Source: Armatimonadota bacterium (GTDB lineage: Bacteria > Armatimonadota > UBA5829 > DTJY01). Taken from it: a stretch of DNA of 64,000 nucleotides. Position 1 is the stretch's first letter. Every line of letters begins with the position of its first letter. Made by a program: the position numbers and the translations under genes. Of the stretch, positions 35,484-43,481 are shown in pieces. The notes beneath the pieces were generated by a model that did no database searches, had not been told where the DNA came from, and saw nothing but the letters and a program-made list of their open reading frames with translations. The DNA lies in contig JAGONM010000010.1 of assembly GCA_017993055.1 (NCBI GenBank), positions 1 to 64,000 of the forward strand. The letters are read 5' to 3'.

Positions 35484-36431
35484 TTATCGGTAGGATGAAC
35501 CAGCGAACACCTTCGGTGGACTAACTGCATAGGGGTTGTTCCAACTCTGCGAGCCGTACCGGCTTCCATATTGGCTGTAGGGATTCATCAGGTTGTTCCC
35601 AAACCGCGAACCGTACCTTCCATATGGGTTAGTTATGCTGTCAGGGTCATACTTGTTGCTGGAGAGCTTCCCCAGGTAGGTGCCATCAGCGGCGTATATT
35701 CGAGGCGTATCGGTTGCGTACGGATTACGCCATGAGTGGCTTGAGTAGGCCGAGCCGTATTCGCTGTAGGGGCTTGTTAGAGTGTTGCCGTAGGGGTTGC
35801 CGTACGAGCCGAAACGGTTTGAAATACTCTCCGGGTCATATTCGTTTGACGAGAGATCACCGAGGTATCTGTTAGTTCGCATGGGTACAGGCTCAGGTTG
35901 TCCCACCGGTGCTATGTTGAAGCCTGACAGCGGCTGAACGACCAGTCCAGTGCCACGATCCTGGGTTGCCGCTTCCTTGATCTTGTCCAGTGTGCTCTCG
36001 AACTCGATCATCTCTAGAACGCTCGCGCCTGCAGGGGCGTCGAAGTCGTACTGCTCTCTGAGTACTCTTCTCCAATAAGACTGCCCGTCCTCTACATTAG
36101 AAATGACTGTATTCGATTCTTCCGCACCGAAGAGTGGCGGTTCTGGATTCCGAACGAAACCTGTCTCGAATGGAGTGGTCGCCTGTATCCCATCCGGCCG
36201 AGTACGTTGCTGCGATATCCGTGCCTGCTCCAGTTCCACACGAAGTCTCTCGAGGCGGAGGTGCTCCGCCTCGAGCTGGTAGGCCCGCTCGGCAGCCTCT
36301 TGCTTAGCCTTCGCGTCGCTGTAACCGCGCAGAAAACCCGCCAAGAAGCTACCTGCCGCATTGGCACTACTGGGTGTCGCCAAAGCAACCATAATCGCCA
36401 GCATCACGATGCATGTCACAAAGCAGCGCAT
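35484..36431 (-). CDS. Secreted protein with tandem YLG-LSSN-YDP-SI-NPYG repeats
   Basis: 315 residues. Signal peptide (VMLAIMVALATPSSANA), a charged helical segment about 35-75 likely to form coiled coil (AYQLEAEHLRLERLRVELEQ), then two C-terminal repeats: YLGDLSSNEYDPESISNRFG and YLGKLSSNKYDPDSITNPYG, each followed by YG/PYS-Y-GS-Y motifs and NPYA. This Tyr/Gly/Asn-rich repeat occurs in hypothetical proteins of diverse bacteria; its function is not established as far as I know. Strong ribosome site (AGGAGGG). Located in the AT-richer patch beside the ISAs1 element. Confidence 0.78.
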   Translation of the reverse strand: MRCFVTCIVMLAIMVALATPSSANAAGSFLAGFLRGYSDAKAKQEAAERAYQLEAEHLRLERLRVELEQARISQQRTRPDGIQATTPFETGFVRNPEPPLFGAEESNTVISNVEDGQSYWRRVLREQYDFDAPAGASVLEMIEFESTLDKIKEAATQDRGTGLVVQPLSGFNIAPVGQPEPVPMRTNRYLGDLSSNEYDPESISNRFGSYGNPYGNTLTSPYSEYGSAYSSHSWRNPYATDTPRIYAADGTYLGKLSSNKYDPDSITNPYGRYGSRFGNNLMNPYSQYGSRYGSQSWNNPYAVSPPKVFAGSSYR

Positions 36432-36546
36432 GAGTAGACCCTCCTGATAGAACAGACTCTAGGAGACTGTAGTGCCGCTGAGGAACTAGAGTCTCCTGTA
36501 GATTAGCAGATGGCGCTGGAAATGTCAAGTCACGTAGGTTGTCTGG

Positions 36547-37797
36547 TAGGGCGAACGCATCTAACTGACGAGTATATGTTCGAGCGAGGCATTGAGATAC
36601 GCGGCTCGTTTCATTGCCCTGCGGATGCTTGGCCTACCTTTCATGGGTGTCTTGTCCTTCCTGACCATGTTTACGGCGATTCGTCTGAGGGTGGCGAGAT
36701 TCTCCGGAGCGCTGTCCTTGCGCACTCTGCTCATGTCCTCGTTCAGGGTGACATCAAGCACGTGGTGCAGGCTGTTCTCTATCGCCCAGTGTTCCCTGAC
36801 TGCCAGAGCGATTTGCTTTGCGTCCCCAGGCAGGCTTGAGATGTAGTACCGTGTCTCCTTGCTGCTTACACCTCGTATGATCCTCTCAGCCCGGAGAGCC
36901 GCCATGGTCCTGAGTCCTTTCCATTCCTTGTCGAACCCCAGCCACTTCGCCTCCCCCTCAACCGTCCAGCACTTCCTGATCTCTATCCGCCCATGGTCTT
37001 TCTCTACGCTTTCGTAGTAGCTATGATCAACATTTCTGAAGTCCTCGCACTCGTCGAAGAACCACGCCACATCCTCGCGAAGACTTCCCTGGTTGCCTTT
37101 TACACACAAGACGTAATCCCCGCCCTTGTCCACTATCTGCTCCGCAAGCTCCTTCTGGCAGCCCATGGCATCCATGGTTATCGTCCTGCCCTTGATATCC
37201 AGCATCTCAAGCAGTTTCGGGAGCGCCTTGATCTCGTTGCTCTTGTTGTCTACTTTGACGTGACCGAGCGCAACCCCGTTCTCGCTCGCCCACGCGCTTA
37301 CGATGTGAAGCGCCGGCTGCCCGCTCGCAGTGTCGAAACTGTGGCGGATCGTCTTGCCATCCAAGGCTATTACCTGACCCTCCGTAGCCTCATGCAGCGT
37401 CTGACTCCAACGCATGAAGCAGGCATTGAAGGCATCAGGGTCTATCACGGAGAAGACCCGGCGGAAGGTATCATGGCTCGGTATGCCCCCAGGCAACTCC
37501 AGATACTTCCTGAGCCACTCCTCTTTGGCGTTGGCGAAGTCTTCCATGTCCGTGAAGCCGTCTCCACCGCAGATGGTCGTGCAGACGCCGATGAACAGAA
37601 TGTCGATCAGGTTGTGCCTCCTCGTCCTGTCCACCCTCGGGTCAGGAAGGATCGAGAAGTGCTCGATGAACTCTCCAAACTCGGCCATGGATACCTCCAG
37701 CAAGTGTTTACCTTACTGGTTAGCATCCGACCACCCAGGTTCCTACCACTAGTAAGCCCTAAAAGCCCGGCCAAGGCTATCTAGATGCGTTCGCCCT
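36547..37797. mobile_element. Intact ISAs1-family insertion sequence
   Basis: About 1.25 kb. Terminal inverted repeats AGGGCGAACGCATCTA (36548-36563 and, inverted, 37782-37797) bracket a complete transposase. The 10-bp duplication GGTTGTCTGG flanks it at 36537-36546 and 37798-37807, the size expected for ISAs1. Perfect repeats and target duplication indicate a recent insertion. It separates the YLG-repeat gene from the DegT promoter. Confidence 0.93.
36561..37688 (-). CDS. ISAs1 family transposase (DDE)
   Basis: 375 residues from the ATG at 37688, which has GGAGG 5 nt upstream; a TTG five codons earlier is open but unneeded. N-terminal DUF4372-like region (FIEHFSILPDPRVDRTRRHN) then the DDE core: first Asp in ALDGKTIRHS, second in ITMDAMGCQKE, and the Glu region REHWAIENSLHHVLDVTLNE. 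Cut-and-paste transposition with the surrounding inverted repeats is expected. Full length, no frameshift or stop: probably active. The C-terminal stop lies within the left inverted repeat. Confidence 0.95.
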   Translation of the reverse strand: MAEFGEFIEHFSILPDPRVDRTRRHNLIDILFIGVCTTICGGDGFTDMEDFANAKEEWLRKYLELPGGIPSHDTFRRVFSVIDPDAFNACFMRWSQTLHEATEGQVIALDGKTIRHSFDTASGQPALHIVSAWASENGVALGHVKVDNKSNEIKALPKLLEMLDIKGRTITMDAMGCQKELAEQIVDKGGDYVLCVKGNQGSLREDVAWFFDECEDFRNVDHSYYESVEKDHGRIEIRKCWTVEGEAKWLGFDKEWKGLRTMAALRAERIIRGVSSKETRYYISSLPGDAKQIALAVREHWAIENSLHHVLDVTLNEDMSRVRKDSAPENLATLRRIAVNMVRKDKTPMKGRPSIRRAMKRAAYLNASLEHILVS

Positions 37798-37816
37798 GGT
37801 TGTCTGGCCTTTTCTC

Positions 37817-37845
37817 TTGCCATCCGATGCGCCGTGTGTTATAAT
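37817..37845 (+). promoter_or_regulatory. Promoter for the DegT gene cluster
   Basis: TTGCCA (37817-37822), 17 bp, TATAAT (37840-37845), about 130 bp before the DegT ATG. The ISAs1 copy ends only 20 bp upstream, so regulatory sites further upstream may have been displaced. Confidence 0.75.
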
Positions 37846-37976
37846 GCCGCCGTAGTACGCTAGTGTCCGCCAACGAGAGACCACGATTCAGCGCCGAGCG
37901 TGATTTCCCTCAGCAATGCCGCACGCCGGACGACTGTGCGTGAATATGCAATCGTTTACATCATAGGAGGTCTTAC

Positions 37977-39098
37977 ATGGCTGAAGTCAAAGTGCCGTTC
38001 TACGGCCACGTAAAGCAGTATCTGAACCACAAGGAGGACTTCGATCAGGCGATCCACGACGTCCTCATGAGCGGTGTATACACCCTCGGGCCCCAGGGCA
38101 AGGAGTTCGAGAAGGAACTCTGCGCCTACACGGGCATGAAGCACTCCATCGGGCTGAACTCCGGCACCGACGCGCTCTGGTTCGCCATGCTCGCCCTCGG
38201 CATCAAGCCCGGCGACGAGATCATCACCACCTCGAACACGTTCTTCGCCACCGCGGAGGCCGCCTGGCTCATCGGCGCGACCCCTGTCTTCGTGGAGATT
38301 GATCCGAAGACCCGCAACATTGACGTCTCCAAGATCGAAGAGAAGATCACACCGAAGACGAAGATGATCGTGCCGGTCCACCTCTACGGCCAGCCTGCGG
38401 ATATGCCCGCGATAGCGGAGATCGCGAAGAAGCACAACCTCCTCGTGATCGAGGACTCGGCGCAGGCGTTCGGCGCGGCGGGCGACTCCTGGAAGCTCGG
38501 CGACTACAGCGATGTGGTCTGCACCAGCTTTATCACCGCGAAGAACCTGGGGTGCTGGGGCGACGGCGGTGCGGTCTTCACGAACCGCGACGACATCGTG
38601 GAGCCGATCCACCGCATGAGGAACCACGGCTCGGTCGAGCGCTCGAAGCACCGCCCGGGCTGGAACAGCCGGCTCGATGAAATCCACGCGGCGGTCCTGC
38701 GCGTGAAGCTGCGGCTGATAGATCAGTACAACGACGCGAGAATCGCCCGCGCGAACGACTACGACGAGTTCCTTACGGGCGTGAAGCACATGACTCTGCC
38801 GTACCGGACTCCCGGCTACCGGCACATCTTCCACCTGTACGTAGTGGAGGCCGAGAATCGCGACGGCCTGCAGGAGTTCCTGAAGGAACGCGGGATAATC
38901 GCGCTCACCAACTACCCGATAGCGATACACGAGCAGGAAGGCTTCCCCTTCGGAAACGGCGACCCGAAGCCGATTCTGCCGCTCACGGAGAAGCATTCCG
39001 CGCGGGTGCTCTCCCTGCCGATTTATCCCGAGCTGACTCGGGACGAGGCGAAGTACGTGGCCGACGCGGTCCTGGAGTGGGACGGGTCTCAGGGCTGA
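37977..39098 (+). CDS. DegT/DnrJ/EryC1/StrS family aminotransferase
   Basis: 373 residues, PLP fold type I. Substrate entry GVYTLGPQGKEFEKELCAY, NSGTDALWFAMLALG for the cofactor phosphate, VIEDSAQAFGA for the pyridine-N aspartate, and SFITAKNLGCWGDGGAV with the Schiff-base lysine. Such enzymes aminate nucleotide-linked keto sugars for polysaccharide or glycan synthesis. Ribosome site AGGAGG upstream of the ATG. Followed by a TIM-barrel-like protein and a Gfo/Idh/MocA oxidoreductase, consistent with amino-sugar metabolism. A C-terminal NYPIAIHEQEGF motif matches the sugar-binding region. Confidence 0.92.
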   Translation: MAEVKVPFYGHVKQYLNHKEDFDQAIHDVLMSGVYTLGPQGKEFEKELCAYTGMKHSIGLNSGTDALWFAMLALGIKPGDEIITTSNTFFATAEAAWLIGATPVFVEIDPKTRNIDVSKIEEKITPKTKMIVPVHLYGQPADMPAIAEIAKKHNLLVIEDSAQAFGAAGDSWKLGDYSDVVCTSFITAKNLGCWGDGGAVFTNRDDIVEPIHRMRNHGSVERSKHRPGWNSRLDEIHAAVLRVKLRLIDQYNDARIARANDYDEFLTGVKHMTLPYRTPGYRHIFHLYVVEAENRDGLQEFLKERGIIALTNYPIAIHEQEGFPFGNGDPKPILPLTEKHSARVLSLPIYPELTRDEAKYVADAVLEWDGSQG

Positions 39099-39184
39099 GT
39101 CGGTCGGACCAGGGCAGGCGCGATGGGGCGGGAGGGCGACCTCCTGCCCCATCCGTGCTATAGTGGGATATCGGAGGGCGCGTA

Positions 39185-39982
39185 ATGGACACGATACGGA
39201 TCGGCAGTCGGACGGTGAGCCGCTTCATCCTGGGGACGAACCCGATCAGCGGGTTCAGCCACCAGAGCGTCGAGATGGACCAGCAGATGGTCGGCTGGTA
39301 CACGCCCGAGCGGATCAGGGCGCTCCTGCTGGACGCGGAGTCGCTGGGGATCAATACCGTCATCGCGCGGACCGACATGAACGTGATGCGCTTCATGCGG
39401 GAGTACTGGGACGACGGCGGCACGATGCAGTGGTTCGCGCAGACCTGCCCGCCTGAGGGACCGCCCGAGGTGTGCATCCAGCGGGCGATAGACGGCGGCG
39501 CGGTGGCGTGCCATCTGCACGGCGGATACATGGACCACTGCCTGGCGAACGGCGACCTGGAGCAGATCCCGGGGCTGATCGAGATGATCCGCTCGGCGGG
39601 GATGGCTGCCGGGATCGCGGCGCACGACCCGAAGGTCATCGAGTGGGCGGAGGGGCGCGTGGACGTGGATTACTACATGTGCTGCTACTACAACTCGATG
39701 CACCGGGTGGAGCGTCCGGAGCACGTTCACGGCTCGGCGGAGTGGTTCCTGCCGGAAGATCGGGAGATCATGACGCGGCTCATTCAGATGCTCTCGAAGC
39801 CTGCGATCCACTACAAGATCCTGGCGGCCGGGAGGAACGACCCCGCAGAGGCGTTCGAGTACGCGGCGAAGGCGATGCGTCCCGGCGACGCGGTCTGCGT
39901 GGGAGTCTACACCGGGCAGAACCCAGGGATGCTTCGAGAGGATGTGGAGCTGTTCGAGAAGTGCTTGGGAGCACAATCCTGA
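39185..39982 (+). CDS. TIM-barrel-like protein, function unknown
   Basis: 265 residues from an ATG with GGAGGGC upstream. Alternating helices and strands suggest a barrel: RFILGTNPISGFSHQS, LGINTVIARTDMNVMR, VACHLHGGYMDHCLANGD, GMAAGIAAHDPKVIEWA, VDYYMCCYYNSMH, AIHYKILAAGRNDP. The N-terminus resembles aldo/keto-reductase-like proteins, but the tetrad residues are not evident, so no reaction is assigned. Between the DegT and oxidoreductase genes, same strand, so presumably part of one carbohydrate cluster. Confidence 0.7.
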   Translation: MDTIRIGSRTVSRFILGTNPISGFSHQSVEMDQQMVGWYTPERIRALLLDAESLGINTVIARTDMNVMRFMREYWDDGGTMQWFAQTCPPEGPPEVCIQRAIDGGAVACHLHGGYMDHCLANGDLEQIPGLIEMIRSAGMAAGIAAHDPKVIEWAEGRVDVDYYMCCYYNSMHRVERPEHVHGSAEWFLPEDREIMTRLIQMLSKPAIHYKILAAGRNDPAEAFEYAAKAMRPGDAVCVGVYTGQNPGMLREDVELFEKCLGAQS

Positions 39983-39984
39983 AT

Positions 39985-40066
39985 CCTACTCGTACTCGTG
40001 CTCGTAATCGTACTCGCGAGTCGGTTGGCCGCTAAATGCCGAGTACGATTAGGAGTACGAGTACGG
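39985..40066. repeat. Simple-sequence inverted repeat of CTCGTA units
   Basis: (ACTCGT)n-type arm 39985-40018 and its complement (GAGTACG)n-type arm 40039-40066 can form a long hairpin in the spacer before the oxidoreductase ribosome site. It could slow transcription or slip during replication. Confidence 0.75.
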
Positions 40067-40096
40067 CAGGAAGCGCAGGAGTTCAGCGGAGGAATC

Positions 40097-41134
40097 ATGT
40101 CTGATAAGATCTACACCGTCGCAATCACGGGTTGCGGCAAGCGTGGGAAGGTCCACGCGGATTACTTCACCAGGAACGGCCGGTTCAAGGTCGTCGGCCT
40201 GAACGATATAGACCAGGCGCGGATGGACGAGTGCGGCGCGCTCTGCGGCAATCCCCCGCAGTTCGCCGACACAGCCGAGATGCTGAAGACGACCAAGCCC
40301 GACGTCTACTGCTTCTGCACGCCGCCGGCCGTCCGCCTGCCGCTGATCAAGCTCGGCGTAGAGAACGGCGTCAAGCTCATCGCGTACGAGAAGCCGATGG
40401 CGACCAACATGAACGAAGCCATCGAGATGCGCAGGCTGCTCAATGACGCAGGCGTCAAGTCGGTCCAGAGCCATCAGCGCAAGTACAACATCCAGTTCAA
40501 GCGCGTCAAGGAGATCGTCGAGAGCGGCGAACTCGGCCACATCCACACGATCTACGCCCACTGCCTCGGTTGGATGATGCACATGACCACCCACCTGGCG
40601 GACTACATGCGCTGGTTCAACGACTGGGACGACGTCGAGTGGGTGATCGGCCAGGTCCACGGCCGCGAGAAGCTTGCCGACAACCATCCCTCGCCCGACT
40701 ACATGAGCGGGTTCATGCAGTTCGCGAACGGCGTCCGCGGGATCATCGAGGTCGGCAGCCTCGCGCCGGACACCCCCGAGGTCGAGTACTGGTGGCGCAA
40801 GGTCAAGATCAGCGTCCAGGGTACGGAAGGCTTCGCCGAGTGCTTCGTCGGCGGCGGCTGGAGGGCGTGCACGAAGACCGGCGGGTTCCGCGAGGACCTC
40901 GAAGAGGGCACGTGGGACGGCGACTCCGAGCAGGCTCCGTACATCCAGGACATCGCGGAGTACCTCGACGGCGCGAAGGAGCATCCGTGCAACGGCGAGC
41001 AGGCGTACAAGGACGAGGAGATCATGTGCGGGATCATCCGCTCGGCGGCCGAGAGAAGGCGGATCGTCCTCCCGCTCGGCCCCAGCCGGGAACTCGAGCT
41101 CGACACGCTCGACCGCATACTCCCGAAGGAGTAA
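40097..41134 (+). CDS. Gfo/Idh/MocA family oxidoreductase
   Basis: 345 residues from the ATG at 40097 (GGAGGA 5 nt upstream; the open frame further upstream runs through a simple repeat). Rossmann motif VAITGCGKRGKVHADYF, YEKPMATNMNEAIEM with the EKP lysine, and C-terminal domain beginning near RKYNIQFKRVKEIVESGELG. The usual GGG..D.G.H motif is replaced by MHMTTHLADYMRWF, as in some divergent members. NAD(P)-dependent sugar or cyclitol oxidoreduction is inferred. Last of the DegT cluster by orientation; next gene has a 126-bp spacer. Confidence 0.87.
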   Translation: MSDKIYTVAITGCGKRGKVHADYFTRNGRFKVVGLNDIDQARMDECGALCGNPPQFADTAEMLKTTKPDVYCFCTPPAVRLPLIKLGVENGVKLIAYEKPMATNMNEAIEMRRLLNDAGVKSVQSHQRKYNIQFKRVKEIVESGELGHIHTIYAHCLGWMMHMTTHLADYMRWFNDWDDVEWVIGQVHGREKLADNHPSPDYMSGFMQFANGVRGIIEVGSLAPDTPEVEYWWRKVKISVQGTEGFAECFVGGGWRACTKTGGFREDLEEGTWDGDSEQAPYIQDIAEYLDGAKEHPCNGEQAYKDEEIMCGIIRSAAERRRIVLPLGPSRELELDTLDRILPKE

Positions 41135-41260
41135 CTTAGCGGTCAACTGGGTACAATGTCATGTAGGATTTCGCCATGGGGTGTCCGGCGGGAAATGCGC
41201 GGATACTGCTCGTGATCGCCGATGGCGGAGGCGCCCTCGCGCGCCTCACGGGGATGCCTT

Positions 41261-43384
41261 ATGGTGCGATTCGCCTTGAAGAGCCTCATCGCCCTGCTGC
41301 TGATGCCCGCGGTCGCGTCGGCGGCGCCGGACTACGCCCTCAGCCTCGTCAGCCCCATCGTTCGAGTCGTCATGGGGCAGACCGCCGAGGTGATCGTGAG
41401 GGTGGACTTCCTCGACGGCTTCGCCACCCCCGGGATCACGCTTCAGGCGCCTCAGACTCCGCCCGGCACGTTCGCGTTCACTCCCGCGGTCCTGACGCGC
41501 GAGGGCGGCTCGCTTCTGCGGATCGAGACGGCCGGTCTCGCCGCTGGGCAGTATATCTGGTACGTCCGCGCGAGCGCTCCCGGCGCGGTCACCCGGTCGG
41601 TCGGCTTCCGGCTGGAAGTGACGACGACCTCCGACGTCGAGTTCTACACGAGAGATTCCCGGGGAGCGGCGGTCCCTCTCGCGGCGTTCAACCCGACGGC
41701 CCAGGACTTCACCGATATCTACGTGCGCGGGGTTGACGCGGGTGGCTACCACGAGGCGCTCGCGGGCGAGGTCGCCCTGAGCACGGGCAGTTCCTCCATA
41801 CTCACGGTCTTCCCGAACGGGCCTGACTGCTTCCGGGTCTACGCCGTGGCGAGCGGAGCCACGACTTTGACCGCCGCCGCGCCGGACGGATACACGAAGA
41901 GCATCCCCGTCACCGCCAGCATTCCCGCTTCGCCGCGAATCCTGAGCATCGGCATCCGCCTGGAACCCGAGCCTTTGCCGCCGGAGGTCGTCCCCATCAC
42001 CAACAAGGGCGACCAGATGATCGTCTTCCAGGCGACCGCCAACGCGCCGCTCAGCACCCTGGACTTCGGCACGACGCCCCTGGTCAACGTCGAGAGCGCG
42101 CTCTACAACAACGGCATGTCCTACATCGCCACGGCCAACCTGGTGGAGGGCTGCGAGCCGGGCGAGTACAGGTACCTCTTCGAGGCGGAGTCCACGAGCG
42201 GCGGCATCGCGAGGAGGGCAGTCCCCCTCAAGGTGGTGAACGACCCGTCGCGCGGGGAGATCACGGGCCTGGTCCGGCCGATGCTCGCCAACCTGACCGA
42301 CGCCGAGGGCACGGTGGAACTGCACGACCTCTCCGGCGCGTTGGTGAAGACCTGCGAGGCCGGGCGGGCCTTCCGCATGAGCTACGTCGCCCCGGGGACA
42401 TACCGCCTGAGGTTCGTGCCTTCCGACCCGGATGCGCTCGACCCGCAGTGGTGGGCGAACTCGAACGATTTCGGCTCCGCGACCGACGTGGTCGTCACGG
42501 CGGGCGGATCGGTCGGCGGCATCGTCTTCTTCCCCGCGCCTCCGGGAGGCGTCAGCCCTCCCTGGGTGGTCTCGACGACCCCGGCGGCGGACGAAGTCGG
42601 CGCGGCCGCGTCCGGAGAGGTTACCGCGACGTTCAGCAGGCCGATGGACCCGTCCACGATCAACTCGAACACCTTCCGAGTGCTCGACGGCGCTGGAGTC
42701 CCCGTCTGGGGGACCGTCTCATGCGCCGACGGCATAACCGCCCGGTTCGTCCCTGCGCCCGCGCTCGCGCCGGGGGCGTCCTACACCGCGATCATCACCA
42801 CCGGGGCGGCTGACGCGCAGGGAGTCCCGCTCGCGGGAGACTACCTCTGGGGGTTCTCGACCGCAGCCGACGCCGACACCCTCTCCGAAGCCCGGGCGGT
42901 CGCGGACGGCGTATCGGTCTCGCTGTCGGGCAAGATCGTCCACCTCAAGCGGACGGCGTTCGCGTACGTCGAGGAGGCCGATCGGTCGTCCGGCATGAGG
43001 ATACAGGGCGAAATCTCCGCCGCCTCGGACGGCGCGGTGGTGTCGCTGAGGGGCTGGATGGCGACGAGCATCGCGGGCGAGCGGTTCATTGAGGTTCGAA
43101 GCCTCGCCGTCACGGGGACCGCGCAGGTCGCCCCGCTCGGCACGGTCGTCCGGGGCGTCGCCAGCCGTCTGCTCGACGGACTCAGCGTCACGGTGTGGGG
43201 CAGGGTCGGCGCCGGGCCCCTGGCGACGTCCTTCACGCTCTCCGACGGGTCGGGCGGCCCCGGAGTGCCCGTGTTCACGGTGTCGCCCCACGGGTTGAGC
43301 GAGGGCGAGCTGGTCACGGTCACCGGCGCGGCGGGCTGGGACGGCATCCGCGTAATCCACGCGCGCGCGATCGGATCTCCCTGA
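41261..43384 (+). CDS. Secreted Ig-like protein with the amidase-type OB-fold tail
   Basis: 707 residues from the ATG at 41261; the frame is open 13 codons earlier but the signal peptide (FALKSLIALLLMPAVASAA) fixes this start. Several beta domains follow; a Big_5-like Ig domain about 440-545 (STTPAADEVGAAASGEVTAT, FSRPMDPSTI); and a C-terminal pair of OB-fold-like units about 548-705 (LSEARAVADGVSVSLSGKIV, AYVEEADRSSGMRIQGE, MATSIAGERFIEVRSL) clearly homologous to the tails of the three giant amidases. No enzyme motif is seen. The shared tail suggests a common surface location or partner (inference). Ribosome site weak. Confidence 0.8.
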   Translation: MVRFALKSLIALLLMPAVASAAPDYALSLVSPIVRVVMGQTAEVIVRVDFLDGFATPGITLQAPQTPPGTFAFTPAVLTREGGSLLRIETAGLAAGQYIWYVRASAPGAVTRSVGFRLEVTTTSDVEFYTRDSRGAAVPLAAFNPTAQDFTDIYVRGVDAGGYHEALAGEVALSTGSSSILTVFPNGPDCFRVYAVASGATTLTAAAPDGYTKSIPVTASIPASPRILSIGIRLEPEPLPPEVVPITNKGDQMIVFQATANAPLSTLDFGTTPLVNVESALYNNGMSYIATANLVEGCEPGEYRYLFEAESTSGGIARRAVPLKVVNDPSRGEITGLVRPMLANLTDAEGTVELHDLSGALVKTCEAGRAFRMSYVAPGTYRLRFVPSDPDALDPQWWANSNDFGSATDVVVTAGGSVGGIVFFPAPPGGVSPPWVVSTTPAADEVGAAASGEVTATFSRPMDPSTINSNTFRVLDGAGVPVWGTVSCADGITARFVPAPALAPGASYTAIITTGAADAQGVPLAGDYLWGFSTAADADTLSEARAVADGVSVSLSGKIVHLKRTAFAYVEEADRSSGMRIQGEISAASDGAVVSLRGWMATSIAGERFIEVRSLAVTGTAQVAPLGTVVRGVASRLLDGLSVTVWGRVGAGPLATSFTLSDGSGGPGVPVFTVSPHGLSEGELVTVTGAAGWDGIRVIHARAIGSP

Positions 43385-43481
43385 TACTCGCGCCCGCCTG
43401 AAGGATATTCCCCGCCCGTGAGCTAATGGAATCTGGAGCAGGCGCTCGAGGATCGTCAGCGCGCCCGCTCCGGAGGCGCTC

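Noticed and set aside
36561-37688. Second transposase gene on the plus strand of the IS
   Set aside because: Plus-strand frames here are short and lack motifs; ISAs1 elements encode one transposase, found intact on the minus strand.
43385-43481. Glycine riboswitch before the alanine symporter
   Set aside because: The spacer is only 97 bp and lacks the GGAGAG and ACCGA-type conserved blocks.
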